Origin: Marvinbryantia sp.
GTDB lineage: Bacteria; Bacillota; Clostridia; Lachnospirales; Lachnospiraceae
Assembly (NCBI GenBank): GCA_016297895.1
Contig: JAEDFS010000005.1
Span: 1-64,000, forward strand
Length of the DNA stretch: 64,000 nt
Direction: 5' to 3'
This document shows, in pieces, positions 30,881 to 39,814 of this stretch. Both the position numbers and the translations under genes were made by a program. The stretch's first letter is position 1. Each line of letters opens with the position of its first letter. The notes under the pieces are model-generated. The model had not been told where the DNA came from. It saw only the letters and a program-made list of their open reading frames with translations, and made no database searches.

Positions 30881-31905
30881 GTATTGTGGAGACCACAGTT
30901 GCCATACCCGCAGATCTGGAGCGGAATGTATTTGGCCAGTTTGATCAGCATGTAAAAAAAATCGAAAAAACATTAAATGTGACAGTTATTTCCAGAAACG
31001 GAGAAATAAAAATCCTGGGAAGTGAGCATGCTTCGGCAAAAGCAGCTGAGATTATGAAACAGCTGACGTCTTTAGCAAGGGAAGGAAATACGATCACCGA
31101 GCAGAATGTAAATTATGTACTGGCGCTTTCTTTTGAAAACAAAGAATCAGCCATTGTGGAGATCGATAAGGATTGTATCTGTCATACGATCAACGGAAAG
31201 CAGATCAAGCCAAAAACATTGGGTCAGAAAAACTATGTGGATGCCATTCGGGAGAAGATGATCGTCTTTGGTATCGGTCCGGCCGGTACCGGAAAGACTT
31301 ATCTTGCCATGGCTATGGCGATCCAGGCATTTAAGAACGATGAAGTAGGAAGGATCATTCTTACCAGACCGGCTATTGAAGCCGGGGAAAAACTGGGATT
31401 TCTGCCGGGAGACCTGCAGAGCAAGGTGGATCCCTATCTTCGCCCACTGTATGATGCACTGTATCAGATCATGGGACCGGACAGCTTCCAGAAAAATATG
31501 GAAAAGGGGCTGATCGAGGTGGCGCCGCTTGCCTACATGAGAGGAAGAACTCTGGATAATGCATTTATTATTCTGGATGAGGCTCAGAATACCACCCCTG
31601 CCCAGATGAAAATGTTTCTGACGCGAATCGGTTTCGGTTCCAAAGTCATCATTACGGGAGACATGACGCAGAAAGATCTTCCTTCCAATGTTCAGTCCGG
31701 ACTGGATGTGGCTGTAAAAGTACTGTCCAGGGTGGAGGATATTGCTTTCTGCCGACTGACCAGCAAGGATGTGGTAAGGCATCCGCTGGTACAGCAGATC
31801 GTACAGGCTTATGAGGAATACGAAAAGAAAGAAAATGCCAGAACCGCTTCCAGAAACTACACACAGAAGGCAGCGGAGAGGCAGAAAAGAGGAGGCAGAG
31901 TATGA
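30877..31905 (+). CDS. phoH: PhoH family ATPase
   Basis: A 342-residue PhoH/PhoL protein. The N-terminal KH-like region (residues 1-110) precedes the P-loop GIGPAGTGKTYLAMAMA near 131-147, RPAIEAGEKLGFLPGD, and the Walker B FIILDEAQNTTPAQMKMFLTRIGFGSK. It is an ATPase with likely RNA-helicase-type activity, regularly paired with ybeY in ribosome/RNA metabolism. It overlaps yqfD and ybeY with ATGA junctions, so yqfC-yqfD-phoH-ybeY form a tight cluster. Confidence 0.94.
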   Translation: MSIVETTVAIPADLERNVFGQFDQHVKKIEKTLNVTVISRNGEIKILGSEHASAKAAEIMKQLTSLAREGNTITEQNVNYVLALSFENKESAIVEIDKDCICHTINGKQIKPKTLGQKNYVDAIREKMIVFGIGPAGTGKTYLAMAMAIQAFKNDEVGRIILTRPAIEAGEKLGFLPGDLQSKVDPYLRPLYDALYQIMGPDSFQKNMEKGLIEVAPLAYMRGRTLDNAFIILDEAQNTTPAQMKMFLTRIGFGSKVIITGDMTQKDLPSNVQSGLDVAVKVLSRVEDIAFCRLTSKDVVRHPLVQQIVQAYEEYEKKENARTASRNYTQKAAERQKRGGRV

Positions 31906-32405
31906 CCGTTCATCTGGAACTGGAATGTACGCCCGGATGGGATTTTGATGTGGAAGAAGTGGCCAGGCTGGTAACAGAAGCAGTTCTGGATACGGAAAAA
32001 TGCCCGTATGAAGCAGAGGTCGGGGTCACCCTTACCACCAATGAAGAGATAAGATTGATAAACAGGGAGCAGAGAGGAATTGACAGCCCGACAGATGTGC
32101 TGTCTTTTCCGATGACTCAGTTTCCCCAGGCGGGAGATTTTGAATTCCTGGAGGAGAATGAATACATGGACAGCTTTCATCCTGACACCGGAGAACTGAT
32201 GTTGGGCGATATTGTCATTTCCGCAGATCGTGTCGAAGCACAGGCACAGGAGTATGGCCATTCCCTGAAGAGGGAATATGCATTTCTGATCGCTCACAGT
32301 ATGCTTCATCTGATCGGTTATGATCATATGGAGCCGGATGATGCGGCACGGATGGAACAGAAGCAGGATGCCATTCTTAGTTCTGTTGGGATCACAAGAG
32401 ACTGA
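31902..32405 (+). CDS. ybeY: Endoribonuclease / rRNA maturation factor YbeY
   Basis: A 167-residue metalloprotein with the zinc motif HSMLHLIGYDH (His132, His136, His142) and TDVLSFPM upstream. YbeY takes part in 16S rRNA 3' end maturation and ribosome quality control. It is slightly longer than short homologues because of a loop around residues 70-95 (GDFEFLEENEYMDSF). Translation is coupled to phoH. Confidence 0.95.
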   Translation: MTVHLELECTPGWDFDVEEVARLVTEAVLDTEKCPYEAEVGVTLTTNEEIRLINREQRGIDSPTDVLSFPMTQFPQAGDFEFLEENEYMDSFHPDTGELMLGDIVISADRVEAQAQEYGHSLKREYAFLIAHSMLHLIGYDHMEPDDAARMEQKQDAILSSVGITRD

Positions 32406-32445
32406 TAAACTATTGACATTGTATTTCAGCAAGGAGGATCTTATT

Positions 32446-33531
32446 ATGAAAAAAACGACTCTTTCCATTATTTTAGGAATGACAATTGCAGCAGGTGCGG
32501 TATTTCCGGCATCTGCGCAGTGGTATGAGCCAAAGACAGATATTCAGAGAGGCAACGTGGAACGGGAGACACCAAATGAGGAGAACCAGGTCCACAGTTA
32601 TCTTACAGGACAATTGACAGATGCTCAGATCGCACAAAAAAGACCGGTATCGATCATGATCAATAATATCATTAATGCGATTCCACAGGCCGGACTGGAA
32701 AATGCGGGTGTGATCTATGAGGCTCCGGTAGAAGGAGATATCACCCGCCTGCTTGCCATTTTTGAAGATTACCAGAATCTTGAGAAGATCGGACCGGTGA
32801 GAAGCTGCCGGGACTATTATATTGATTTTGCCATGGAATTTGATGCGATTTATACCCATTTCGGCCAGGCGGTCTATGCCTTTGACCTGCTGAACTCGGA
32901 GATGGTGAATAATATCAGCGGTCTGCAGTATCAGGAAGCAGCCGGTGAGATCAACGGATATGCGGGAGAAGACATTTTCTATCGTACGGATGACCGTCCG
33001 GCGCCTCATAATGTCTATACCAGCGCACAAGGTCTTCTGACAGCCATTGAGCGAAAAGGCTACAGTATGCAATTTGATGATGACTATACGGGGCATTTCA
33101 ATTTCGCAGAGGACGGACAGATCGTTTCCTGTGTGGATGGAACAGCCACCTACATCAGACCCAGCCTGTACAGCAACGAACCATATTTTGAGTATGATGA
33201 AACTTCGGGAGTGTACAGGCGCTTCCAGTATGGGGATGCACAGATTGATGAGCTGACAGGAAATCAGCTTGCCTTTACCAATGTGATCATTCAGTACTGT
33301 GATGTGGTTCCCTATGATGACAACGGATATCTGGATGTGGATACGAATGCCGGCGGAGATGCGATAGTCTTCACAAACGGAACGTATGAATATGCAACAT
33401 GGAGAAAGGATTCTGACTGGGGACCGGCCAGATATTATGATGCACAGGGAAATGAAATGATTCTGAATCAGGGAAAGACCTGGGTAAGCATCGTGGCGAA
33501 TAACAGAAGTCAGGACACCATGTTTGAATAA
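32446..33531 (+). CDS. DUF3048 (YerB-like) secreted protein
   Basis: A 361-residue exported protein: signal peptide MKKTTLSIILGMTIAAGAVF with cleavage after ASA, then the DUF3048 domains with RPVSIMINNIINAIPQAGLENAGVIYEAPVEG (about 70-101), FEDYQNLEKIGPVRSCRDYYIDFAMEFDAIY, and a C-terminal part ending QGKTWVSIVANNRSQDTMFE. Bacillus YerB is a lipoprotein; here there is no lipobox Cys, so the protein is probably released or wall-bound. Function unknown. AAGGAGG lies 8 nt before the ATG. Confidence 0.85.
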   Translation: MKKTTLSIILGMTIAAGAVFPASAQWYEPKTDIQRGNVERETPNEENQVHSYLTGQLTDAQIAQKRPVSIMINNIINAIPQAGLENAGVIYEAPVEGDITRLLAIFEDYQNLEKIGPVRSCRDYYIDFAMEFDAIYTHFGQAVYAFDLLNSEMVNNISGLQYQEAAGEINGYAGEDIFYRTDDRPAPHNVYTSAQGLLTAIERKGYSMQFDDDYTGHFNFAEDGQIVSCVDGTATYIRPSLYSNEPYFEYDETSGVYRRFQYGDAQIDELTGNQLAFTNVIIQYCDVVPYDDNGYLDVDTNAGGDAIVFTNGTYEYATWRKDSDWGPARYYDAQGNEMILNQGKTWVSIVANNRSQDTMFE

Positions 33532-33592
33532 AAGAAAGTGTGCCTGAGAGAAATCGAATTTGTGAAGGTAATAGCAGGGAGGAAGCAGTTTC

Positions 33593-35257
33593 GTGGGGAC
33601 TAAAAAGAACAAATCAAATTATCTGGTTCAGGGGACCATACTGGCGGCGGCATCCATATTTGCCAGGATCATAGGGATGATCTATCGGATCCCGCTTACC
33701 CGTATTCTTGGAGATGAGGGAAATGCTTATTACGGCAGTGCAAACTCCATCTATTCGATTTTGCTGATGATTTCCACATTCAGTCTTCCTCTTGCTGTAT
33801 CAAAGCTGGTTTCTGAACAGCTTCATAAGGGGCAGATGAAGAATGCACAGAAGATCTTCCATTGTTCCATGAAGTTTGCGGTCCTTTGCGGCGGAGTGAT
33901 CTCTCTGCTGACGTTCCTGCTTGCAGATGTGATCTGCGGCACCATTATGCGTGTGGACAATGCTGCCTATGCGCTTCGTGTAATTTCACCGGCTATTTTT
34001 ATCTTTGCCATAGCAGGTGTATACCGGGGGTATTTCCAGGGACATGAGACCATGATTCCAACAGCTACATCACAGGTGATCGAACAGATCGTCAATGCGT
34101 TTGTATCGGTGATTGCTGCCGGTCTCCTGTTTCAGTACGGATTGTCCTTAAAAGATGCGGATGCTTCTGCTGCACCTGCATGGGGAGCGGCCGGCGGAAC
34201 GGTAGGTACGGTAGTCAGTGTATCCGTCGCCCTGATTTTTCTGATGATCGTATACGGTTCTTTTCAGAAAGGCTTTAAAAAACAGATCGCAAAGGATTCC
34301 ACGAAAAAACTGGATTCTGATCAGGCAATCTACAAAGCGATCCTGATCACAATCCTTCCTATTGTGTTCAGCACCCTGATCTATAATCTGAGCCCAACCC
34401 TGGACCAGGCTATCTTTAATACGATCCTTTCCGGACAGGGCTATACAAAAGAACAATACAATACCATTTATGGAATATATCTGGGAAAATTCTATGTGCT
34501 GATGAATGTGCCTCTGGCACTGGCTTCCTGTCTGGCACCGTCTGTGGTGCCTGCGCTGACAGCGGCCATGGTAGACGGCAACTATAAGGATGCGAAGATC
34601 AAAGTGCGTAATACCATGCGGTATACCATGATCATTACGATCCCCTGTGCTGTGGGAATGGCAGTTCTGGCATCTCCTATTATGCAGCTGATTTTCGGTG
34701 ATTCCCATAAACTGCCTGCAGGAATCATGCAGGCAGGCGCACTGATGATCGTGTTGTTTGCAATCTCCACCCTGACAACGTCCATTCTTCAGGGTATGGG
34801 AAAAATGAATATTCCGCTGAAGAACTCTGCCGTTGCACTGATTATTCATGTGGCAGTACTGATCCTGTTTTTGAAGCAGTTCCGTTTGAACATTTATGGT
34901 GTGGTATATGCAAATACGATCTTTGCACTGGTGATCTGTGTGCTGAACTCCATGGCACTGAAACGGTATCTGCATTATCGTCAGGAGATTCGAAAGACAT
35001 TCCTGATTCCGCTGATCTCATCCGGTTTTATGGCAATCGCAGCATTTGTTGTGTACTGGATTTTCGACACTCTGCTGAATTACATATTTATCGAAGCAGC
35101 CTCCAATGCGATCGCAGCGATCCTTGGAATTTTGGCAGGAGCAACGGTTTATGGATTCTTCCTCATTAAACTGAAGGGTGTGAGAGAGCATGAGATCCTC
35201 AATCTTCCCAAGGGCGTGCTGATGGTATCGATACTGAAAAAGATCAGATTTTTATAA
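33593..35257 (+). CDS. MATE/MOP-superfamily flippase, SpoVB/MurJ-like
   Basis: A 554-residue polytopic membrane protein with about 14 hydrophobic segments. The N-terminus (YLVQGTILAAASIFARIIGMIYRIPLTRILGDEGNAYYGSANSIY) is typical of SpoVB and related MOP-family flippases. These export lipid-linked wall precursors, in SpoVB's case for spore cortex. Whether this copy is the vegetative lipid II flippase or spore-specific cannot be decided. GTG 33593 follows GGGAGGAAG. Confidence 0.85.
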   Translation: MGTKKNKSNYLVQGTILAAASIFARIIGMIYRIPLTRILGDEGNAYYGSANSIYSILLMISTFSLPLAVSKLVSEQLHKGQMKNAQKIFHCSMKFAVLCGGVISLLTFLLADVICGTIMRVDNAAYALRVISPAIFIFAIAGVYRGYFQGHETMIPTATSQVIEQIVNAFVSVIAAGLLFQYGLSLKDADASAAPAWGAAGGTVGTVVSVSVALIFLMIVYGSFQKGFKKQIAKDSTKKLDSDQAIYKAILITILPIVFSTLIYNLSPTLDQAIFNTILSGQGYTKEQYNTIYGIYLGKFYVLMNVPLALASCLAPSVVPALTAAMVDGNYKDAKIKVRNTMRYTMIITIPCAVGMAVLASPIMQLIFGDSHKLPAGIMQAGALMIVLFAISTLTTSILQGMGKMNIPLKNSAVALIIHVAVLILFLKQFRLNIYGVVYANTIFALVICVLNSMALKRYLHYRQEIRKTFLIPLISSGFMAIAAFVVYWIFDTLLNYIFIEAASNAIAAILGILAGATVYGFFLIKLKGVREHEILNLPKGVLMVSILKKIRFL

Positions 35258-35295
35258 GACATACACTACAACGATAGAAAGACAGGTTATCTGCC

Positions 35296-36168
35296 ATGAA
35301 TTTTAGAGAACAGCTGAAAGAAAAAAAGCGAATCATTATTAAGATTGGATCTTCCTCTCTGACTCATCCGGAGACCGGCAATCTGAACCTGACCAAATTG
35401 GAGATCCTGGTCCGTGAGATCAGTGATCTTCGGAATATGGGAAAAGATGTAGTCATTGTATCTTCCGGTGCCATTGCGGTGGGAAGCAGTGCTGTTGGTT
35501 TTCGGGGAAAACCGGTTGACCTGGCGTCAAAGCAGGCATGTGCCGCTATCGGCCAGGCAAAGCTGATGATGATCTATCAGAAACTGTTTGCAGAATACGG
35601 TCATGTGGCCGCCCAGGTTCTGATGACAAAAAATACCATCACCGATCCGGTGAGTCGTGAAAATGCACATAACACTTTCCAGGAACTGTTAAAACTGGGT
35701 GCGATTCCTATTGTGAATGAAAACGATACGGTTTCTACCTATGAGATCCGGTTCGGCGATAATGATACATTGTCTGCTCTGGTTGCATCGCTTATTGATG
35801 CGGATCTTCTGATTCTTCTCTCCGATATTGACGGACTGTTTACCGATGATCCTCATCAGAATCCCGATGCCAGATTTATCGATACGGTGGAAGAACTGGA
35901 TGACCGGCTCTTGCAGATGGGAAAAAGCACCAGCGGAAGCAGTGTGGGTACCGGTGGAATGAGTACAAAGCTTACCGCCGCAAAAATTGCCACCACTTCC
36001 GGAGCGGATATGGTGATTGCAAATGGGGAGGATTTCCATGTGATCCACAAAATTGTTCAGGGGCGTTCCCAGGGAACTCTCTTTGTAGGAAAAAAAGATC
36101 ACAGCTTTTCTCTGGTAAATTATATCAGGAGTGAGATGACATCCGGCACTGCAGCAGGTGAACGGTAA
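35296..36168 (+). CDS. proB: Glutamate 5-kinase
   Basis: A 290-residue amino-acid kinase with IIIKIGSSSLTHPETG at the N-terminus, IVSSGAIAVGSSAVG, IPIVNENDTVSTYEIRFGDNDTLSALVA and GTGGMSTKLTAAKIA. It phosphorylates glutamate in proline synthesis. The C-terminal PUA domain found in longer homologues (about 370 residues) is absent, a known short form. Its partner proA is not adjacent: an inverted-repeat element, UPF0291 and fthC lie between them. Confidence 0.94.
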   Translation: MNFREQLKEKKRIIIKIGSSSLTHPETGNLNLTKLEILVREISDLRNMGKDVVIVSSGAIAVGSSAVGFRGKPVDLASKQACAAIGQAKLMMIYQKLFAEYGHVAAQVLMTKNTITDPVSRENAHNTFQELLKLGAIPIVNENDTVSTYEIRFGDNDTLSALVASLIDADLLILLSDIDGLFTDDPHQNPDARFIDTVEELDDRLLQMGKSTSGSSVGTGGMSTKLTAAKIATTSGADMVIANGEDFHVIHKIVQGRSQGTLFVGKKDHSFSLVNYIRSEMTSGTAAGER

Positions 36169-36300
36169 TCAAATACCCCGCTGCAAGCAACGGGGTATCA
36201 AGCTTGTAGCGCTGCAGAGCAGCGGGGTATTTGACCCTCGCGGCAGTCGCCAAATATCCGCACAAGTGCGGCTACTTGGCTCGTTGCTCGCGGGAATAAA
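36169..36300. repeat. Compound inverted-repeat element between proB and UPF0291 gene
   Basis: Perfect 16-bp arms TCAAATACCCCGCTGC (36169-36184) and GCAGCGGGGTATTTGA (36219-36234) enclose an internal copy CGGGGTAT (36191-36198) able to form a competing hairpin. A second block follows, with CCGCAC/GTGCGG (36258-36263, 36266-36271) nested in GCCAA/TTGGC and looser CCC-CGCG/CGCGGG pairing. It starts immediately after the proB stop codon. The architecture is that of a mobile or interspersed palindromic element; copies elsewhere cannot be checked here. Confidence 0.7.
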
Positions 36301-36327
36301 AAGAAATCAGACAGGACAGGAAACAAT

Positions 36328-36564
36328 ATGGGTATTACACAGAAACAGATCGACAGAATCAATGAACTGGCAAGAAAAAGCAAGGCAGAAGGCCTGACGA
36401 GTGAAGAAAAAATGGAACAGGCAGCCCTCAGACAGGAGTATATCGCAGCGATCCGCAGAAATCTGAGAGGACAACTGGATCGGATCGATGTGAAAGAAAA
36501 AGATGGAACGATTGTGAATCTGGGTGAAAAATATGATAAAAGAAACTACAAAAAAGGAAATTAG
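36328..36564 (+). CDS. UPF0291 (DUF896, YnzC-like) small protein
   Basis: A 78-residue helical protein with the family pattern ITQKQIDRINELARKSKAEGLTSEEKMEQAALRQEYI and a C-terminal charged tail. The family is short, cytosolic, and of unknown function, sometimes linked to the SOS region in Bacillus. Start ATG 36328 follows GGACAGGAAAC. It overlaps fthC by about 32 nt in another frame. Confidence 0.9.
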   Translation: MGITQKQIDRINELARKSKAEGLTSEEKMEQAALRQEYIAAIRRNLRGQLDRIDVKEKDGTIVNLGEKYDKRNYKKGN

Positions 36565-37096
36565 AAAAGAAGTTTTTAAAAGAAGAAGAGAAGCCGACCC
36601 TGCAGTTCTGGCGTCAGACAGCGAAATGATCTGCAGGAAGATCATAGAGTCCCCTCAGTTTCAGAAGGCGGACTCTGTTTATGTTTATATGGACTGTAAA
36701 GGGGAAGTATCCATAAAGCTTCTTCTGGAGACCGCATGGAAGCAGGGAAAAAGGACGGCTGCACCGAGGGTGACCGGCCCCGGGGAAATGAAATATTATT
36801 ATTTTCATTCTTATGAAGATGTAAAACCCGGATATTATGACATTCCAGAACCGGTAACAGGTGAGGAAGCCCATGATGAGCAGGCGCTTCTGATCGTGCC
36901 GGGAGTTGCATTTGACCGGAACAGACACAGATGCGGCTACGGACAGGGTTTTTATGACCGGTATCTGGCTGCTCACAAAGAGCATCCTACAATCGCCATT
37001 GCCTTTGATTTTCAGATGGCAGAGGAAGTTCCGGCAGGGACCTATGATATTTTTCCACAGGTATTGATCACAGAGAAAGAGGTATACACAGCATGA
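36533..37096 (+). CDS. fthC: 5-formyltetrahydrofolate cyclo-ligase
   Basis: A 187-residue enzyme that converts 5-formyl-THF to methenyl-THF with ATP. The C-terminal signature [27 protein letters not shown] is complete, and the basic N-terminus [14 protein letters not shown] is typical. ATG 36533 follows GGGTGA; GTG 36524 is an alternative. It begins inside the UPF0291 gene and ends in an ATGA overlap with proA. Confidence 0.93.
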   Translation: MIKETTKKEIRKEVFKRRREADPAVLASDSEMICRKIIESPQFQKADSVYVYMDCKGEVSIKLLLETAWKQGKRTAAPRVTGPGEMKYYYFHSYEDVKPGYYDIPEPVTGEEAHDEQALLIVPGVAFDRNRHRCGYGQGFYDRYLAAHKEHPTIAIAFDFQMAEEVPAGTYDIFPQVLITEKEVYTA

Positions 37097-38337
37097 CATT
37101 ACAGGAGATTGGGAAAAATGCAAAAGCGGCAGAGCCTTCCCTTCGTATTTTAAATACATCTTTAAAAGATCGGGTATTACAAATAGCTGCAGAAAATCTT
37201 GTGAAACGGAGAGAAGAACTTTTAAAGGCAAATGAGGAGGATCTGAAAAGAGCAAGGGCAAACGGAATGGCTCCCGGAATGATCGATCGTCTTGCACTCT
37301 CCGAAGAACGGATCGAAGGAATGGCAGAAGGCTTAAAACAGATCGCTTCTCTGCAGGATCCAATCGGGGAAGTACTGTCCATGAAACAGCGGCCCAATGG
37401 CTTGCTGATCGGGAAAAAGCGGGTGCCGCTCGGCGTAGTGGGAATCATTTATGAATCCAGGCCCAATGTGACGGCTGACGCATTCGGACTTTGCTTTAAA
37501 ACCGGAAATGCGGTGATCTTAAAAGGCGGAAGTGATGCCATAAGTTCCAATATTGCCATCGCTAAAATCCTTCGGGCTTCTCTAAAGGAAGCGGGCGTGA
37601 CAGAGGATGCGATTCAGCTTATTGAGGATACCAGCCGTGAGACGGCGGCGGCCTTTATGAAACTGAATGAGTATGTGGACGTGCTGATTCCAAGAGGGGG
37701 AGCAGGGCTTATTAAAGCTGTGGTCAACAACAGTACGATCCCTGTGATTGAGACCGGAACAGGCAATTGTCATATTTATGTGGATGAAACAGCGGATCTT
37801 ACCATGGCAGTGAATATTATTTTTAATGCAAAGACCCAAAGGATCAGTGTCTGCAATGCCTGTGAATCACTGGTGGTCCATGAGAAGATCCTGGACGAAT
37901 TACTGCCGCTTCTGAAGAAAAAGCTTCAGGAAAAGCAGGTGGAGCTTCGGGGAGATGAAGCGGTATGTAAGATCAGTTCCGATGTGATACCGGCAACGGA
38001 AGAAGACTGGGGAAAAGAATACCTGGATTACATTCTTTCTATCCGCACCGTTTCTTCGCTTGATGAGGCCATCGAACATATCAACCGTTATAATACAGGT
38101 CATTCCGAAGCGATCATCACAGAGAATTATGATCATGCACAGAGATTTTTAAATGAGATCGATGCGGCAGCCGTGTATGTGAACGCCTCTACCAGATTCA
38201 CGGACGGCTTTGAATTTGGATTTGGAGCAGAGATCGGAATCAGTACCCAGAAGCTTCATGCAAGAGGTCCCATGGGGCTGGAGGCGCTGACCTCCACAAA
38301 ATATATTATTTACGGAAATGGACAGGTACGTCCTTAA
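37093..38337 (+). CDS. proA: Gamma-glutamyl phosphate reductase
   Basis: A 414-residue NADPH-dependent reductase, second step of proline synthesis. Motifs: [45 protein letters not shown], and the catalytic-Cys region [15 protein letters not shown]. It is translationally coupled to fthC rather than to proB. Confidence 0.95.
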   Translation: MTLQEIGKNAKAAEPSLRILNTSLKDRVLQIAAENLVKRREELLKANEEDLKRARANGMAPGMIDRLALSEERIEGMAEGLKQIASLQDPIGEVLSMKQRPNGLLIGKKRVPLGVVGIIYESRPNVTADAFGLCFKTGNAVILKGGSDAISSNIAIAKILRASLKEAGVTEDAIQLIEDTSRETAAAFMKLNEYVDVLIPRGGAGLIKAVVNNSTIPVIETGTGNCHIYVDETADLTMAVNIIFNAKTQRISVCNACESLVVHEKILDELLPLLKKKLQEKQVELRGDEAVCKISSDVIPATEEDWGKEYLDYILSIRTVSSLDEAIEHINRYNTGHSEAIITENYDHAQRFLNEIDAAAVYVNASTRFTDGFEFGFGAEIGISTQKLHARGPMGLEALTSTKYIIYGNGQVRP

Positions 38338-38352
38338 CAGAAGGGAAATTAC

Positions 38353-39810
38353 ATGAGTTTACAGATTGATTATGAAAAAGAACTGGACGCACTGGATCTT
38401 GCGGCGCAGCCGCCGCAGGAGGAACCGAAAAGGCAGTACTATTATCTGAAAAAATGCCGGATGCTTGTGGCAAAGATGTCAGAAGAACTGGGACGTCCGC
38501 TTACGGCTTCCACAGTGACCTTCGGCTGTCAGATGAATGCCAGAGACAGCGAAAAACTGGCAGGAATGCTGGAAAAGATCGGCTATCAGATGGTAGAAGG
38601 GGAAGAGGCAGATTTTGTTATCTATAATACCTGTACCGTTCGGGAAAATGCCAATCTTCGTGTTTACGGAAGACTTGGGGTTCTTCATAACCAAAAGAAA
38701 AAGAATCCACATATGCTGATCGCTCTTTGCGGATGCATGATGCAGGAGCCGGATGTGGTGGAAAAGCTGAAAAAAAGCTATCGTTTCGTGGATCTGATCT
38801 TCGGAACGCACAATATCTATAAATTTGCAGAGCTTCTGTCGGCAAGGCTGGAATCCAATGATATGATCATTGATATCTGGAAAGACACGGATCAGATCGT
38901 GGAAGATCTTCCGGTAGAACGAAAATATTCCTTTAAGTCCGGTGTCAATATTATGTTTGGATGCAACAATTTCTGCAGCTACTGCATCGTGCCCTATGTG
39001 AGAGGAAGGGAGCGAAGCCGTGAGCCGAAGGACATTATCCGGGAAATTGAACGGCTGGTGGAAGACGGTGTGGTGGAAGTGATGCTGTTGGGACAGAATG
39101 TGAATTCCTACGGGAAAAATCTGGAACAGCCCATGACCTTTGCACAGCTTTTACAGGAGGCAGAAAAAATTGAAGGACTGAAACGGATCCGTTTTATGAC
39201 CTCCCATCCAAAAGATCTTTCCGACGAGCTGATCGAAGTGATGGCAAAGTCTGAAAAGATCTGTCATCATATGCATCTGCCTCTTCAGTCTGGAAGCAGC
39301 CGGATCCTGAAGATCATGAACCGTCGCTATACCAAAGAACAGTACCTGGAACTGACAGAAAAATTAAGACGGGCCATTCCGGATATCTCTCTGACCACAG
39401 ATATCATTGTGGGATTCCCCGGAGAGACAGAGGAAGATTTTGAGGAAACGCTGGATGTCGTCAGAAAAGTGCGTTATGACAGCGCATTTACGTTCATTTA
39501 TTCCAAAAGGACAGGAACCCCTGCTGCAGCCATGGAAGATCAGGTCCCGGAGGAGGTCATTAAACCCAGATTTGACCGTCTGTTAAAAGAAGTACAGAAA
39601 ATTTCCAAAGAAATGTCATCCAGAATGACCGGGCAGACAGTGCCGGTGCTGGTTGAGGAAATCAATGATCATGATTCTTCTCTGGTAACGGGAAGACTGG
39701 ATAATAATCTTCTGGTGCATTTTAAAGGGGATGCTTCTCTGATTGGAAAAATTGTGGATGTTCATCTGGATGAGTGCAAAGGATTTTACTATATGGGAAC
39801 AATGAGGTGA
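38353..39810 (+). CDS. miaB: tRNA-2-methylthio-N6-dimethylallyladenosine synthase MiaB
   Basis: A 485-residue radical-SAM methylthiotransferase. N-terminal UPF0004 domain with TFGCQMNARDSEK; the radical-SAM motif CNNFCSYC uses Cys204, 208 and 211; a TRAM domain closes the C-terminus. It acts on i6A37 made by MiaA, encoded three genes downstream. The first 65 residues form a charged N-terminal extension common in Clostridia. mutS starts 4 nt after its stop. Confidence 0.95.
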   Translation: MSLQIDYEKELDALDLAAQPPQEEPKRQYYYLKKCRMLVAKMSEELGRPLTASTVTFGCQMNARDSEKLAGMLEKIGYQMVEGEEADFVIYNTCTVRENANLRVYGRLGVLHNQKKKNPHMLIALCGCMMQEPDVVEKLKKSYRFVDLIFGTHNIYKFAELLSARLESNDMIIDIWKDTDQIVEDLPVERKYSFKSGVNIMFGCNNFCSYCIVPYVRGRERSREPKDIIREIERLVEDGVVEVMLLGQNVNSYGKNLEQPMTFAQLLQEAEKIEGLKRIRFMTSHPKDLSDELIEVMAKSEKICHHMHLPLQSGSSRILKIMNRRYTKEQYLELTEKLRRAIPDISLTTDIIVGFPGETEEDFEETLDVVRKVRYDSAFTFIYSKRTGTPAAAMEDQVPEEVIKPRFDRLLKEVQKISKEMSSRMTGQTVPVLVEEINDHDSSLVTGRLDNNLLVHFKGDASLIGKIVDVHLDECKGFYYMGTMR

Positions 39811-39814
39811 GCAA

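Noticed and set aside
36158..36397. Frame through the proB-UPF0291 inverted repeat
   Set aside because: It is formed by the palindromic element and overlaps two real genes in other frames.
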